This document shows, piece by piece, positions 1 to 9,328 of a stretch of DNA of 64,000 nt. Source of the DNA: Collinsella sp. An2 (GTDB lineage Bacteria; Actinomycetota; Coriobacteriia; Coriobacteriales; Coriobacteriaceae); contig NZ_NFJW01000004.1 in assembly GCF_002160065.1 (NCBI RefSeq), forward strand, positions 113,256 through 177,255, in the 5' to 3' direction. Below the pieces are notes generated by a model, which was given only the letters and a program-made list of their open reading frames with translations, was not told the DNA's origin and made no database searches. The number at the start of each line of letters is the position of its first letter. Position 1 is the first letter of the stretch. The translations under genes and the position numbers were made by a program.

Positions 1-246
1 GACCTGGGAAGCAATCGGACGTTCGAGGACGAAATCTCCAAGCTCGACCTCACGTCGACGGAGCGCGACGACCTGGTGAGCATCGAGGCGGATGCACGGC
101 TCGACGCGGTGCGTACGGCCTATGTGGTGGGTGCGGCTATTGTGCTTGCAGGTCTTGCGACGACGCCGGCCATCGCACTGACACGTCAGCCGCGCCGTCG
201 TCGGATGCACCCAGCACGCGCCGATCGAAGCGGTTCGACCCGCTAG
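1..246 (+). CDS. C-terminal fragment of a membrane protein with one hydrophobic helix (possible transporter C-terminus), truncated by window start
   Basis: Open frame from base 1 to TAG at 244-246: ...RLDAVRTAYVVGAAIVLAGLATTPAIALTRQPRRRRMHPARADRSGSTR*. Confidence 0.5.
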   Translation, partial: DLGSNRTFEDEISKLDLTSTERDDLVSIEADARLDAVRTAYVVGAAIVLAGLATTPAIALTRQPRRRRMHPARADRSGSTR

Positions 247-1283
247 CGGCATCCGTCGTCGTTCGTGTTGGCGTCGCTGTCGCCACCCTGTCCGTTGACG
301 AGGTTCTGCAGGTTGATGCGCTCAAGTCCGTCCAGCAGCGGCCCGCGCAGATAGCAGAGCTTATCCTCGCACTGTGCGCACGTGAGTCGCGCGTTGGTGC
401 GCTCGTCGAATCGCTCGGGGTGGCGCAGCGCCGCCAGCTCCCAGCGCACCAGGATCACGAGGGCAAGGGCAAGCAGCGTCCAGCTAAACCACCCGCCAGC
501 AAAGAGCAGCGGCGTTGCCACCATGATGGCGTCCCAGTTAAAGATCTGGCAGGTCGTGCAGCAGCGATTGTGCATGAGCAGCAGCTGCAGCGGGCACCAA
601 AGCACGACACACACCATGTCGGATACGAAGTACGCGAGTGACCACAGTAGCGCGACGCGGCCGTTGAGCAGCCCCAGGTGCGAGAGGAGCAGCGAAACAA
701 GGGCGTTGCCTACGATCCAGAACACGATGACGGGAAGAATCTCGCGCGTGCGGTCGCGGTAGAGCACGGCGCGCATCGATTGGTCGACGGCCAGGTCACG
801 TTCATCGAACGAGAACACGTGAAGGAAATCGACGTTGTTCAGCAGACGCCGCGCGGCCGTCATGATCGAGCCGCCGCGCACCGATAGGCCCTCGTACGTT
901 TCGGCGAGGGCCGTTTTGCCGTTTTCAACCAGCTTTCTGCCCAAGTCGACGATTTCGCGAAACTGGGCCTGCAGGGCGTCGCGCCCGCCGCTGAAGGTCA
1001 CCGGCGTGGGGATCTGATAGATGCCGTACTGCTTGAGGCTGCCCGACGAGATGCGGGCATGGACGAAGAACTTGGTCATGAAGTCGCATACGATGGCGAT
1101 GAAGACGAAGTCGACGAAACCGAATCCGCCTGCTGGGCCAAATTCGCGCGCGACGTCAAGGGCCCCAGGGTTCACAACGAACAGGTAGACGGCAATGGCC
1201 AGCAGCGTCAAGCGAAACAGCAGCTGGATAACATAGCCCACAAAGAGCGGCGTGGGCTTCGTGTGTTGGGTGCGCGTCTTCAT
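243..1283 (-). CDS. Multi-pass membrane protein with paired-Cys motifs (CCTTC, CAQCEDKLC)
   Basis: 346-aa ORF with several hydrophobic segments and Cys pairs in the C-terminal half; no family recognised. Confidence 0.65.
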   Translation of the reverse strand: MKTRTQHTKPTPLFVGYVIQLLFRLTLLAIAVYLFVVNPGALDVAREFGPAGGFGFVDFVFIAIVCDFMTKFFVHARISSGSLKQYGIYQIPTPVTFSGGRDALQAQFREIVDLGRKLVENGKTALAETYEGLSVRGGSIMTAARRLLNNVDFLHVFSFDERDLAVDQSMRAVLYRDRTREILPVIVFWIVGNALVSLLLSHLGLLNGRVALLWSLAYFVSDMVCVVLWCPLQLLLMHNRCCTTCQIFNWDAIMVATPLLFAGGWFSWTLLALALVILVRWELAALRHPERFDERTNARLTCAQCEDKLCYLRGPLLDGLERINLQNLVNGQGGDSDANTNDDGCR

Positions 1284-1287
1284 AGCG

Positions 1288-3543
1288 TCAGATGATACTG
1301 CATGCGGGCGTCTCGAAGCCGCAGGGTGCGGCGACGGGCGCGCGCGACGGGCGCGGTGCGGTCGGTGCTTTCAAGCGCGTGTTGGATGGGCGCGGCTCGG
1401 TTGGCGCCCGCACGTGAGCGTGCGCACGCGACCACATGCGGCCGGGCGCCAACGCGGGCGTGCTACGCGGTGCCCCGTCTCGGCGCAGCTTGTTGACGCG
1501 TCGGTCGTAGGTGAGGATGCCGTTGAGCTCGTCCTCCACGTCGGAGAGCTGGGTGTATACAGAGCCTGCCAGTCCTTCGCGCGCCAGGAGGTCCACCTGT
1601 GCCAGCTCGCGCTCCACTGCCTTGCGCCATGCTTCGATAGATGGGTAGTTGCCGTAGCCGTATCCAATAGGCGATGCGCTGTGGCCCGGAACCAGCTGGG
1701 TGAGTCCGCCGAATTCCGAGAGCACGAAGGCGCGGCCTTCGGTGTCGCGGACGGCGGTAAGCGGTCGGAAGTAGTTGTGGTGCGAGAGGTAGTCGCCGCA
1801 CCGCTGGTCGTACCAGCCGCTTGTAGCGTCGATGGGTCGTGTGGGGTCAAGCTTGCGCACCATTGTGCACGCCCGCCGCGCATCAAATTGGCCCCAGCCC
1901 TCGTTGAAAAGCACCCAGGTCACGATCGAGGGGTGCCCGGCAAGCAGCCGAATCACCTCGCGGCAGCTCGCCGTCCACTCGTCGCAATAGGCCGCATCGT
2001 CGGACGAGAGGGCGGCGCGGTGGCGGGGCGTGTCGTCTCGGAAGCGGTTCCACGATGCCTGGAAGAGCGTCGGCTTGCGGCTGGTGTGCCAGGGGCTATA
2101 GGCACCGCCGCCCGAAACGGCGTCTTGCCATACCAGCATGCCCAGGCGATCGCAGTGGTAGTACCACCGTCGGTTCTCAATCTTGATGTGCTTGCGCAGC
2201 ATGTTGAAGCCGGCTGCGCGCATCGAGGCGATGTCGTGCACGAGGGCCTCGTCGGCGGGCGCGGTCATGAGGCCGTCAGGCCAATAGCCCTGGTCAAGCA
2301 CCCCTTTGATGGTCAGCGGCTCGCCGTTCAGGAAAAAACGAGGGATACCGTCGGCGTCCTTCTGGATGGCGATCGTCCGGAAAGCGCAGTAGCTGCGCGC
2401 CGTATCGATTGCGGCGGCGCCTGCGCGGGGCAGCAGCTCGGCGCGCACATCGTAGAGGCACGGGTCGTCGGGCGACCACAGGCGAGGGCTGTCGACGTGA
2501 AGCGTGCCAAAGACGTGATACCTGCGCGGCCGGGTGCTAGGCATGGTGCCACGGAGCGTGTCGAATGAATCCTCAATATGAAGGAAGTTTTCGGCGGGGG
2601 AGGATGCCTCGTCCGAGAGGGCTGCAAGCGGCAACGTGCCCTGCGCGATGGCGGTCCTGTCGGGCGTCTGCAGGGTGAGGCGCAGCGCAGCGTCCTGCTC
2701 GTCTAGGGCGTCGCGCGTCGCATCGATGACCGTCGCATCAACCGTAAGCGTGCCGTCGGCGGCACCTTGGAGCGTGAGCGCCGAGATGTGGGCGGCTGGG
2801 ACGACCTCAAGCCAGACGCTTTGCCATATGCCGCTTTGCGCGGTGTACCAGATGCCGCCCGGATGGAGTCGCTGCTTGCCGCGGAGCTGCGTTCCGGCGT
2901 CTGAGGGGTCGTAGACGCAGACCGCAAGCGTAGCGATGCGGGCGGCGGCGTTGTACGTAGCCGAATCTGCGCCGGCAGGGGCGGCCGATACGCCGGCAGG
3001 GAACTCGGCAGCCTCGGTGATGTCGATGTCGAACGGCAGATAGCCGCCCTGGTGTGTGGCGACGAGCCGGTCGTTTACGTAGACGGCGCAGATCCAGTCG
3101 ACAGCCTCCAGGTGGAGGATGAACCGTTCGCCTGGCGTGGTTTCTGGCAGCTCGACGTCGCGGCGATACCACAGAAGCTCGTTGGGTCTAAGTTGACGCT
3201 TCACACCGGAAAGCGGCGCCTCAGGCGAGAAGGGGACCAGAATGCGCCCGTCCCACGCATGCGGTTGCGCTGCTTGCGATACGGTCTTTATCGCTTCAGA
3301 GGCAGGTAGGGGCGCCGAGGTGTCGTCTGCCTCCGGGGTGTTTGAGCGTCTCGATATCGGAACGATGGCGTAGTCCCACCAGCCGTTGAGCATGGTGTAG
3401 TCTGCGCGCTGCAGCGTGGGGCATGGATGCTCGGGCAACACGCGCCCGGGGTCAAGGGCATCGCCCCAGGGGGTCGTGAGCGGAATGAGCTCATCGCGCT
3501 CATGTGCCTTTGCACTTTTTAATACTCGTATGAGATCGAGCAT
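1288..3543 (-). CDS. Glycoside hydrolase family 2 (beta-galactosidase/glucuronidase-like)
   Basis: 751-aa ORF with GH2 features: sandwich domain, LRKHIKIENRRWYYHCDRLGMLVWQD, WVLFNEGWGQFD, VLSEFGG. Confidence 0.85.
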   Translation of the reverse strand: MLDLIRVLKSAKAHERDELIPLTTPWGDALDPGRVLPEHPCPTLQRADYTMLNGWWDYAIVPISRRSNTPEADDTSAPLPASEAIKTVSQAAQPHAWDGRILVPFSPEAPLSGVKRQLRPNELLWYRRDVELPETTPGERFILHLEAVDWICAVYVNDRLVATHQGGYLPFDIDITEAAEFPAGVSAAPAGADSATYNAAARIATLAVCVYDPSDAGTQLRGKQRLHPGGIWYTAQSGIWQSVWLEVVPAAHISALTLQGAADGTLTVDATVIDATRDALDEQDAALRLTLQTPDRTAIAQGTLPLAALSDEASSPAENFLHIEDSFDTLRGTMPSTRPRRYHVFGTLHVDSPRLWSPDDPCLYDVRAELLPRAGAAAIDTARSYCAFRTIAIQKDADGIPRFFLNGEPLTIKGVLDQGYWPDGLMTAPADEALVHDIASMRAAGFNMLRKHIKIENRRWYYHCDRLGMLVWQDAVSGGGAYSPWHTSRKPTLFQASWNRFRDDTPRHRAALSSDDAAYCDEWTASCREVIRLLAGHPSIVTWVLFNEGWGQFDARRACTMVRKLDPTRPIDATSGWYDQRCGDYLSHHNYFRPLTAVRDTEGRAFVLSEFGGLTQLVPGHSASPIGYGYGNYPSIEAWRKAVERELAQVDLLAREGLAGSVYTQLSDVEDELNGILTYDRRVNKLRRDGAPRSTPALAPGRMWSRAHAHVRAPTEPRPSNTRLKAPTAPRPSRAPVAAPCGFETPACSII

Positions 3544-3684
3544 GTCGCACCGCCTTGCGTCGACGCCATTGCATTCCCATCATGCTAGGGCAAATGGGCC
3601 GGCTGCGACAGGGGATGGGCCGGGGCCGCGTTGCGCAAGGGTTCGCAACGCGGCCCACGTACTGCCTTGGGCCTGTGTTTTGGC

Positions 3685-6600
3685 CTAGCGCCTGCGAAGG
3701 CGGGCCGCTATGGCAGCGCCTGTGAAGGCGAGGACGGACCCGAGGACGGCGACGAATGCGGACAGGTGCGAGCCGTCTCCCGTCTGGGCGAGCGTGCCGC
3801 CGGCGGGATGCGCGGCGTTGCCGCCGCTTGCCGCCGCGTCGTCGACATCCGGAGTTGTGCCCGTGCCTTGGTTGTTGGTGCTGCCCGCGGGGTCGCCTGC
3901 GCCGTCGCCATTCGGGCCGTTGGTTGAGCTTCCGCTGCCGTCGCCGTCAGGCGTATCCGGCTGACCTTCGGACCCATCGCCGGGCTCACCGTCCGTGCTG
4001 CCGCCCGGTTTGCCGCCCTCGGGCTCGTTGCCCGTGTTGCCTCCCGGCTGTCCATCCTCGGGTTCGTCGTCGGAATCCTTACCGGGGTCGGTGGAGGGTT
4101 GGTCGCTGTCGCCTGGCACGCTCTCGTCTTCTGTGTCGTCAGGTGTGCCGTTTACGTCGCCATCTGGGCTGCCAGGGCCTTCATCCGAGCCGCTGCCAGC
4201 GCCCGTGTCGTCGTCGCCACCAGCGTCGTCGCCGGGCTCGCCGTCACTGCCGTTGTCGCCACTGCCAGAACCATCGCCATCTCCTGAGCCGTCGCTGTCG
4301 CCAGCATCCGAGCCGTCGTTGCCCCCGCCACTTACCGAGTCGTCATCCTCGTTGTCGGATCCAGGCTCTTCGCCAGCGCCCGCGTCGCCGTCGCCCGACC
4401 CGCTTCCGCCCGCGTCGCCGTCATCGTTATCGGAGCCATCTTCACCATCTCCCGTCTCCGGAGTCTCGGCGTCTTCGCCTTCATCCGGCAGCTCGCTGTC
4501 AACGCCGTCGATGCGTCCCAGATTGCTGGGATTTAGCTCCACGTCGTACGCAACGACGCGGTAGGACGTCAGGTCGTCGGCGCCTCCGTTTCCGTCGCGT
4601 TCACCGTCCTCAACCATCTCATCAACAGCCACCGAGAACGACCCCGTGCGCGAGAAGCCAACCAGTTTATTGCCTCGATAGAGCTCGTAGGCAGTCGTGG
4701 AGCGCCCGAGCTCGTCGGTCGCCATCTGCGCTGTGATGTGCACCGTTCCCGCTTCGACCTGTGCCGTCACCTGGGGTGTCACGGCCTCTGTATACGCGCC
4801 CGCCCCGTTGATGACGGCGGCGTCGGTATCCAGCGAGAAGTACTGCACTTTGCGGGGCATGGTGGGGTACTGCGCGCAATAGGCAAGCACCTCGGGCGCG
4901 AGGTCGCGCTGGCCCATGTCGTACAGGTATGCCGCGAAGTCGTAGCCCGTGCCCATGGTGAACGCCATGGCGATGCGATTGTAGCGGCGCACCGTATCGT
5001 CCGAAATGCCCGTGGTCGTCTGTTCGATGGCCCGCACGGCCTCGGCATCTCCTCTCAGCACGCGCATGCTTGCGCCATACGCGCCAAAACGCTGCACGTC
5101 GGAGGCCGTTGCGGGCGTATAGGGGCTTGCGTCGAAGTCATAGTCCGCGTAGTTCCAGGTATTAAAGAAGTGCAGGCCGTTCCACCAGGCCATAAGGTGC
5201 GTCCAAATGTAGGTCTCCCAGTCGCCTCCGTTGTACCAATCGGGCGTATAGGTAGGGTCTGCGGCCATGCGTGCGAGCTCGTTGTCCCAGCGGCGCGTCG
5301 CGGCAAGCGCGTTCACGTGGTAGTAGGCATCGGGCGAGAAGGCCACGCCGCGGGCGTTGGCGTCGGCGATGCCTCCGTGGCGCGACCCGGCGAGCGAATA
5401 CAGGTTGTTGGTCTCCTCTGCGACCGAGATCACCGCGTTGTCCAAGCAGTGGCCGTACTCGTGCGACATGCCCCACCCATACATGGATTCACCGGAAAGA
5501 AACGAGGCCGCATCGCTTTCGGGCATGTGGAAGTAGCGCTCGAAGGCATACATGGTCGAGGGCGACCAAACGGTGCTCGTGAACGCTGTATGCACGCGCA
5601 TGGGGGAGACGGCGTTGGGGCCGGATTGCTCGCGGGGGTCAAAGCCGTCGTATGCCCAGAAGAACTCCAGCCGCTGCTGGATAGCGTCGTTTGAGCGCTC
5701 GATATAGGCGATGGCGTCATCGCGCGAAGCAATGCCATCGTAGGCGGCGGCAAGCGCGGTCGCGCTGATGGAGAACTGCGCGTGGCCCTCGTCGCCCATC
5801 TGCAGAAGCGTCATGTCGGCGGCCTCGCCTGCATGTGCCTTGCTAGCGTAGTCGCGCAGCTCCTGGACAAAGCCCCAAAACGCCTCAGGTTTCGTGGGGT
5901 CGTGCTCGTAGAACGGATGGACGCCCAGGCTGTTTCCCACCACAGGTGCCGTTCCGGCCTCGATGACGTCGGCGCTTTCCAGCCGTGCGCGTGCCGGGTT
6001 GTCCTGAGCGTCGTTGCGCAGAAAGACCATGTAGCCGTAGCGGCTTTCGGTGAGGTCGACCGTGATGCGATTGAGGCCCGATGCAAGCTGAGACTTCTGG
6101 TGAAGGTTGAGCGACGTGTAGCTGTTTGAGTCGGTGCGCCCCGCCTGTCGCCAGGCAAGCGAGAGCTTGCTGGGGTCGGCGGCCTCCACGTACAGATTCA
6201 GGTCGTGCACCATGCCGGGCTTGAGGTAGTAGCCCGTGACATCGAGGTTGTCGAACGAGAAGACCTGCTGCGTGCGCTGTTTTTCCTCGGCGGGGGAGCC
6301 CAGCTGCGAGACGGACATCACCGAGTCCTCAATCGCGTCTCGGTTATCGGCAAGGTAGGTCGCATAGCGCTCCAACCGGTCAAGCTGTGCCAACCGCACC
6401 TCGTATTCGGGGGTGGGGGCGTTGGCGAAGTGCTCCTCAATGCGCTCGCGCATGGTCATAAAGACGCCGTCTACAAGCAGCTCGTCGCGCAGGGTGAGGC
6501 CCAGGTCGTCGGCAAAGGGCTCGTCAAGCCACGCAAAGACCTCGCTTGCAGCGTGGGCAAGCACGGCGATACGCTCGGGGTTATCCGGGTCGATGATGGC

Positions 6601-7953
6601 CGATACGGCCGCAACGGGGTCGGTGTCACTCAGCACCGAGAGACGCCCGATTGTGGCGCGCGCAACATCGCTGGAAGCGCACCGAGCAACCTCGCGCCCC
6701 TCTCCCCGGCGGTCCATGAGCACGATATTGAGAGGGTCTGTAATCGAGTGCCGTGCCAGGACGCTTTCGAAAACGAGTGTTGAGTTGTCGTGCAGGTATA
6801 CGCGCTCGCCGTTCTCGAGGCGCGCCTGGTCGCCCAGGGTAAGCGTCGCCTGCGCATCGACCATGATGCCACAGGGGGTTTGCATGGAGTTCGCCCCAAT
6901 GGCGCCTCCGGTGAATGCAAAGGAGCCGCCGGCAAGAACGTGCACCACGCCGTCGTTCGAGACGTTCGACGAGTTGCCCGATATGGTGCCACCAGTCATG
7001 CGGATGGTGCCTTTAGCCCAGACCATGGACTGCGAGTAGCTCGCGCGGTTGTTCTTAATGCTGCCTTCTCGCAGTTCAAAGGTGCTGCCTGCCTCAACGG
7101 CGACGGCGGTGTTGCGCATGGAGAACCCGTCGCGGATTTCGCCGCCGTCTAAAACAAAGGTGCCCGAGCGCACGTAGACGGCGCCCCAGGGCTTCCAGGA
7201 GCAATGGGCCCGCGCAATTGCTGTACCGGCGCGCATGGCGAAGGATGATTGGTCATACAGGGTCACGATTGCTTCGTCCGAGTCGGTATCGGTGCCGTCC
7301 AGCGTGAGCGCGCCGCCTGTCGACTCGAGTACAAGCGACGATCCTCCTCGGAGCCTGAACATGCCTGCGGCCTTGCCGTTTACCTGGGCAAAGGTGTCTG
7401 CTCGTGCGATGGTGCACTGGTCTGTTGCGCGCAGGGTGACCGCGCGTCCGCCATCGAGCTCGATTGGCTCGTTGATAAGCTGGTCGCTCGACACCTCGAT
7501 GACTTCTCCGTTTTGCGCGGTGGCAAAGGCTTCAGCAAGGGTGGCGAAGCCCAGCTGCTCCCCATCGCGCACGATGGTGACCGTGTGGGTTATGACGGAA
7601 TCCGCGCCTTCTTCAGAGGTGCCGGTGTTTGCGTTATCGGCGTTTTCAGTGGGATCGATGGTGTGCGCCTTTCCAGATGAGTGGGCGCCTTCTGGGATGT
7701 CGGCATCTGCTACCGGCTCTGATTCTGGGGCCATGGCGTCTACAAGCGCAGTATCGCTCTCGAAGATGGCGTTGGAGTCAGGTAACGTTTCCGTTGCCGA
7801 TGCACTGTCGGTTGCAAGGGCGCTTTCGAGCGAGGCGTGTGCTGAAAGCCCGGCAGAGATTGATGGATGTTTGGCAGCGTCGATGCTCGCAGGGGCAAGG
7901 CTCACGGCGAGCAGGCCACCAAGGATGGCCGGTGCGATTCTGTTATGGGGCAT
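3685..7953 (-). CDS. Large secreted M60-like (enhancin/mucin-peptidase type) metallopeptidase with N-terminal beta-helix-like region, acidic D/G/S/E/P linker and C-terminal LAQTG sorting signal
   Basis: 1422-aa ORF; HEYGH followed by E after 10 residues (HEYGHCLDNAVISVAEE, DNA 5449-5463); signal peptide; C-terminal LAQTGD-hydrophobic-RLRRR. Confidence 0.85.
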   Translation of the reverse strand: MPHNRIAPAILGGLLAVSLAPASIDAAKHPSISAGLSAHASLESALATDSASATETLPDSNAIFESDTALVDAMAPESEPVADADIPEGAHSSGKAHTIDPTENADNANTGTSEEGADSVITHTVTIVRDGEQLGFATLAEAFATAQNGEVIEVSSDQLINEPIELDGGRAVTLRATDQCTIARADTFAQVNGKAAGMFRLRGGSSLVLESTGGALTLDGTDTDSDEAIVTLYDQSSFAMRAGTAIARAHCSWKPWGAVYVRSGTFVLDGGEIRDGFSMRNTAVAVEAGSTFELREGSIKNNRASYSQSMVWAKGTIRMTGGTISGNSSNVSNDGVVHVLAGGSFAFTGGAIGANSMQTPCGIMVDAQATLTLGDQARLENGERVYLHDNSTLVFESVLARHSITDPLNIVLMDRRGEGREVARCASSDVARATIGRLSVLSDTDPVAAVSAIIDPDNPERIAVLAHAASEVFAWLDEPFADDLGLTLRDELLVDGVFMTMRERIEEHFANAPTPEYEVRLAQLDRLERYATYLADNRDAIEDSVMSVSQLGSPAEEKQRTQQVFSFDNLDVTGYYLKPGMVHDLNLYVEAADPSKLSLAWRQAGRTDSNSYTSLNLHQKSQLASGLNRITVDLTESRYGYMVFLRNDAQDNPARARLESADVIEAGTAPVVGNSLGVHPFYEHDPTKPEAFWGFVQELRDYASKAHAGEAADMTLLQMGDEGHAQFSISATALAAAYDGIASRDDAIAYIERSNDAIQQRLEFFWAYDGFDPREQSGPNAVSPMRVHTAFTSTVWSPSTMYAFERYFHMPESDAASFLSGESMYGWGMSHEYGHCLDNAVISVAEETNNLYSLAGSRHGGIADANARGVAFSPDAYYHVNALAATRRWDNELARMAADPTYTPDWYNGGDWETYIWTHLMAWWNGLHFFNTWNYADYDFDASPYTPATASDVQRFGAYGASMRVLRGDAEAVRAIEQTTTGISDDTVRRYNRIAMAFTMGTGYDFAAYLYDMGQRDLAPEVLAYCAQYPTMPRKVQYFSLDTDAAVINGAGAYTEAVTPQVTAQVEAGTVHITAQMATDELGRSTTAYELYRGNKLVGFSRTGSFSVAVDEMVEDGERDGNGGADDLTSYRVVAYDVELNPSNLGRIDGVDSELPDEGEDAETPETGDGEDGSDNDDGDAGGSGSGDGDAGAGEEPGSDNEDDDSVSGGGNDGSDAGDSDGSGDGDGSGSGDNGSDGEPGDDAGGDDDTGAGSGSDEGPGSPDGDVNGTPDDTEDESVPGDSDQPSTDPGKDSDDEPEDGQPGGNTGNEPEGGKPGGSTDGEPGDGSEGQPDTPDGDGSGSSTNGPNGDGAGDPAGSTNNQGTGTTPDVDDAAASGGNAAHPAGGTLAQTGDGSHLSAFVAVLGSVLAFTGAAIAARLRRR

Positions 7954-8207
7954 GGTGTTTCCTTTCGCATCTCACGCTCCGTCGGGAACGTGGCCGCGCT
8001 GCGGATTTTGAGCGCGGGAGGCAGTAGCTGTCTAGGTGCGGTGTCGGTTATACCCCGCTGACAAATCGTCAATAGCGGATCATAGTCCGAATTCATACGT
8101 TCTGCAAAATCCTATCGAGCAGATAGGGAGAACTGCTGTTGCCGTAGATGCGTCAATGGGGTCCAGGCGAGCTGCCAAACGTGAGCGTGGGGCCGCGTCA
8201 TGCACAC

Positions 8208-8342
8208 TCGTTTCGGAAAAGGGCGTCCGATTCGGGAACCCTCGAGTAGCCGAGATATTTCTTCAAAGAAATCGCAGGTCAGAGCATCGCACTTTTTGGG
8301 TTACTCGGCGATTTCGGAAATGGACGCCCTTTTCCGAAACGA
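8208..8342. repeat. Family I inverted-repeat element, copy 1 (perfect 21-bp arms)
   Basis: TCGTTTCGGAAAAGGGCGTCC (8208-8228) is the exact reverse complement of GGACGCCCTTTTCCGAAACGA (8322-8342). Confidence 0.9.
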
Positions 8343-8644
8343 CTGTTTTGAGACTGCTCGGATCGAGGACAAAATCCTGTAGGAAACGGCCTACATCGGT
8401 AAGGCTAAAGCTGCATACGAATATCAGGTCGCTCAAAACGCCGTCCTTAACACGCAAAGAGGCCTTTGAGCACCCCAGGACCCGGTCTGAGCTGACAGAG
8501 AATGGTTGCACATGGCTAACTAATATGTAATATATTTAGTAGCAATTATGGTTGAACTGCAGGCATGCGTTGACGCGGCCGCGCAGATGCGCAATCGGCG
8601 GTAGGGCGGGCCTGCGGCACAGCGATACCGATAGGAGAGGCCTC

Positions 8645-8860
8645 ATGCCAGAGGTACGCATATGTAAGAAGTGCTCGGGCATCAAGCCGGGTGACCTGAA
8701 GGGCATCGTTAAGAAGAAAGATCGCCGCTGCGGATGTTTCGGGGCCTGTGCCAAGAAGCATCCCGAGCTCAAGGGGAAGTGCTACGTACGGGTGGGGAAG
8801 CGCCTGGTCGTTGCCGACTCAAAAAAGGAGTTGCTGGCCACCTTGGCAGAAGGGCTGTAG
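8645..8860 (+). CDS. Small Cys-rich protein, ferredoxin/thioredoxin-like fold candidate (71 aa)
   Basis: ATG at 8645 preceded by AGGAGAGG; MPEVRICKKCSGIKPGDLKG...CGCFGACAKKHPELKGKCYVRVG. Confidence 0.65.
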   Translation: MPEVRICKKCSGIKPGDLKGIVKKKDRRCGCFGACAKKHPELKGKCYVRVGKRLVVADSKKELLATLAEGL

Positions 8861-8896
8861 GCCGTAGCAGCGGCGCGCCGAGAATGCGGGTGCCGA

Positions 8897-9190
8897 CTAG
8901 CCCCTCTGAGGGTGTGACGTAAGGTGCCATCCGCCACAGTAAGAGCACTTGTAGCAGCTGAGTCCGCGCCTGCCGTGAGCGGCGCAAGCATCTATAGCCG
9001 CCAGGGCATCCGCCCTGCTGTCGTAGCGCTTCTTCAATCCGCACGCCTTTTCATAGTGTGCTTCTTCCCGGCGGGCATCGAGTTCGTTTAGCCCACGGCG
9101 TCCGGCAGAGAAAAGCGCATCGAGGTCTCCCACATCGTGCATGAATTCGCTGCGCTGCCGTGCTCGTGCCTGGGGTTTTCTGCTGGTCAC
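8897..9190 (-). CDS. Small putative zinc-binding protein with C-terminal CYKCSYCGGWHLTSH
   Basis: 97-aa ORF with a compact C-x2-C-x2-C-x3-H-x3-H cluster. Confidence 0.55.
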   Translation of the reverse strand: MTSRKPQARARQRSEFMHDVGDLDALFSAGRRGLNELDARREEAHYEKACGLKKRYDSRADALAAIDACAAHGRRGLSCYKCSYCGGWHLTSHPQRG

Positions 9191-9328
9191 CGTGTCGCCG
9201 TCCCATTCGTGCGTCTATTACCGTCGTACTCTCAAGACTCATTATGCGGTGGAAGCACGCACGCTCGCAATCCCGCATCCGAGCCCTGCCCGCACGACGT
9301 GGCATACTGCACTGCAGGAGGTTACGTA

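Noticed and set aside
3756-4736. Arg/Pro-rich 326-aa plus ORF and Ser/Pro-rich 189-aa ORF
   Set aside because: Alternate frames of the acidic low-complexity stalk of the M60-like protein.
8036-8530. 164-aa ORF through Family I copy 1 (and 53186-53412 ORFs through copy 2)
   Set aside because: Open frames created by the inverted repeat; no RBS or homology, and content differs between copies.
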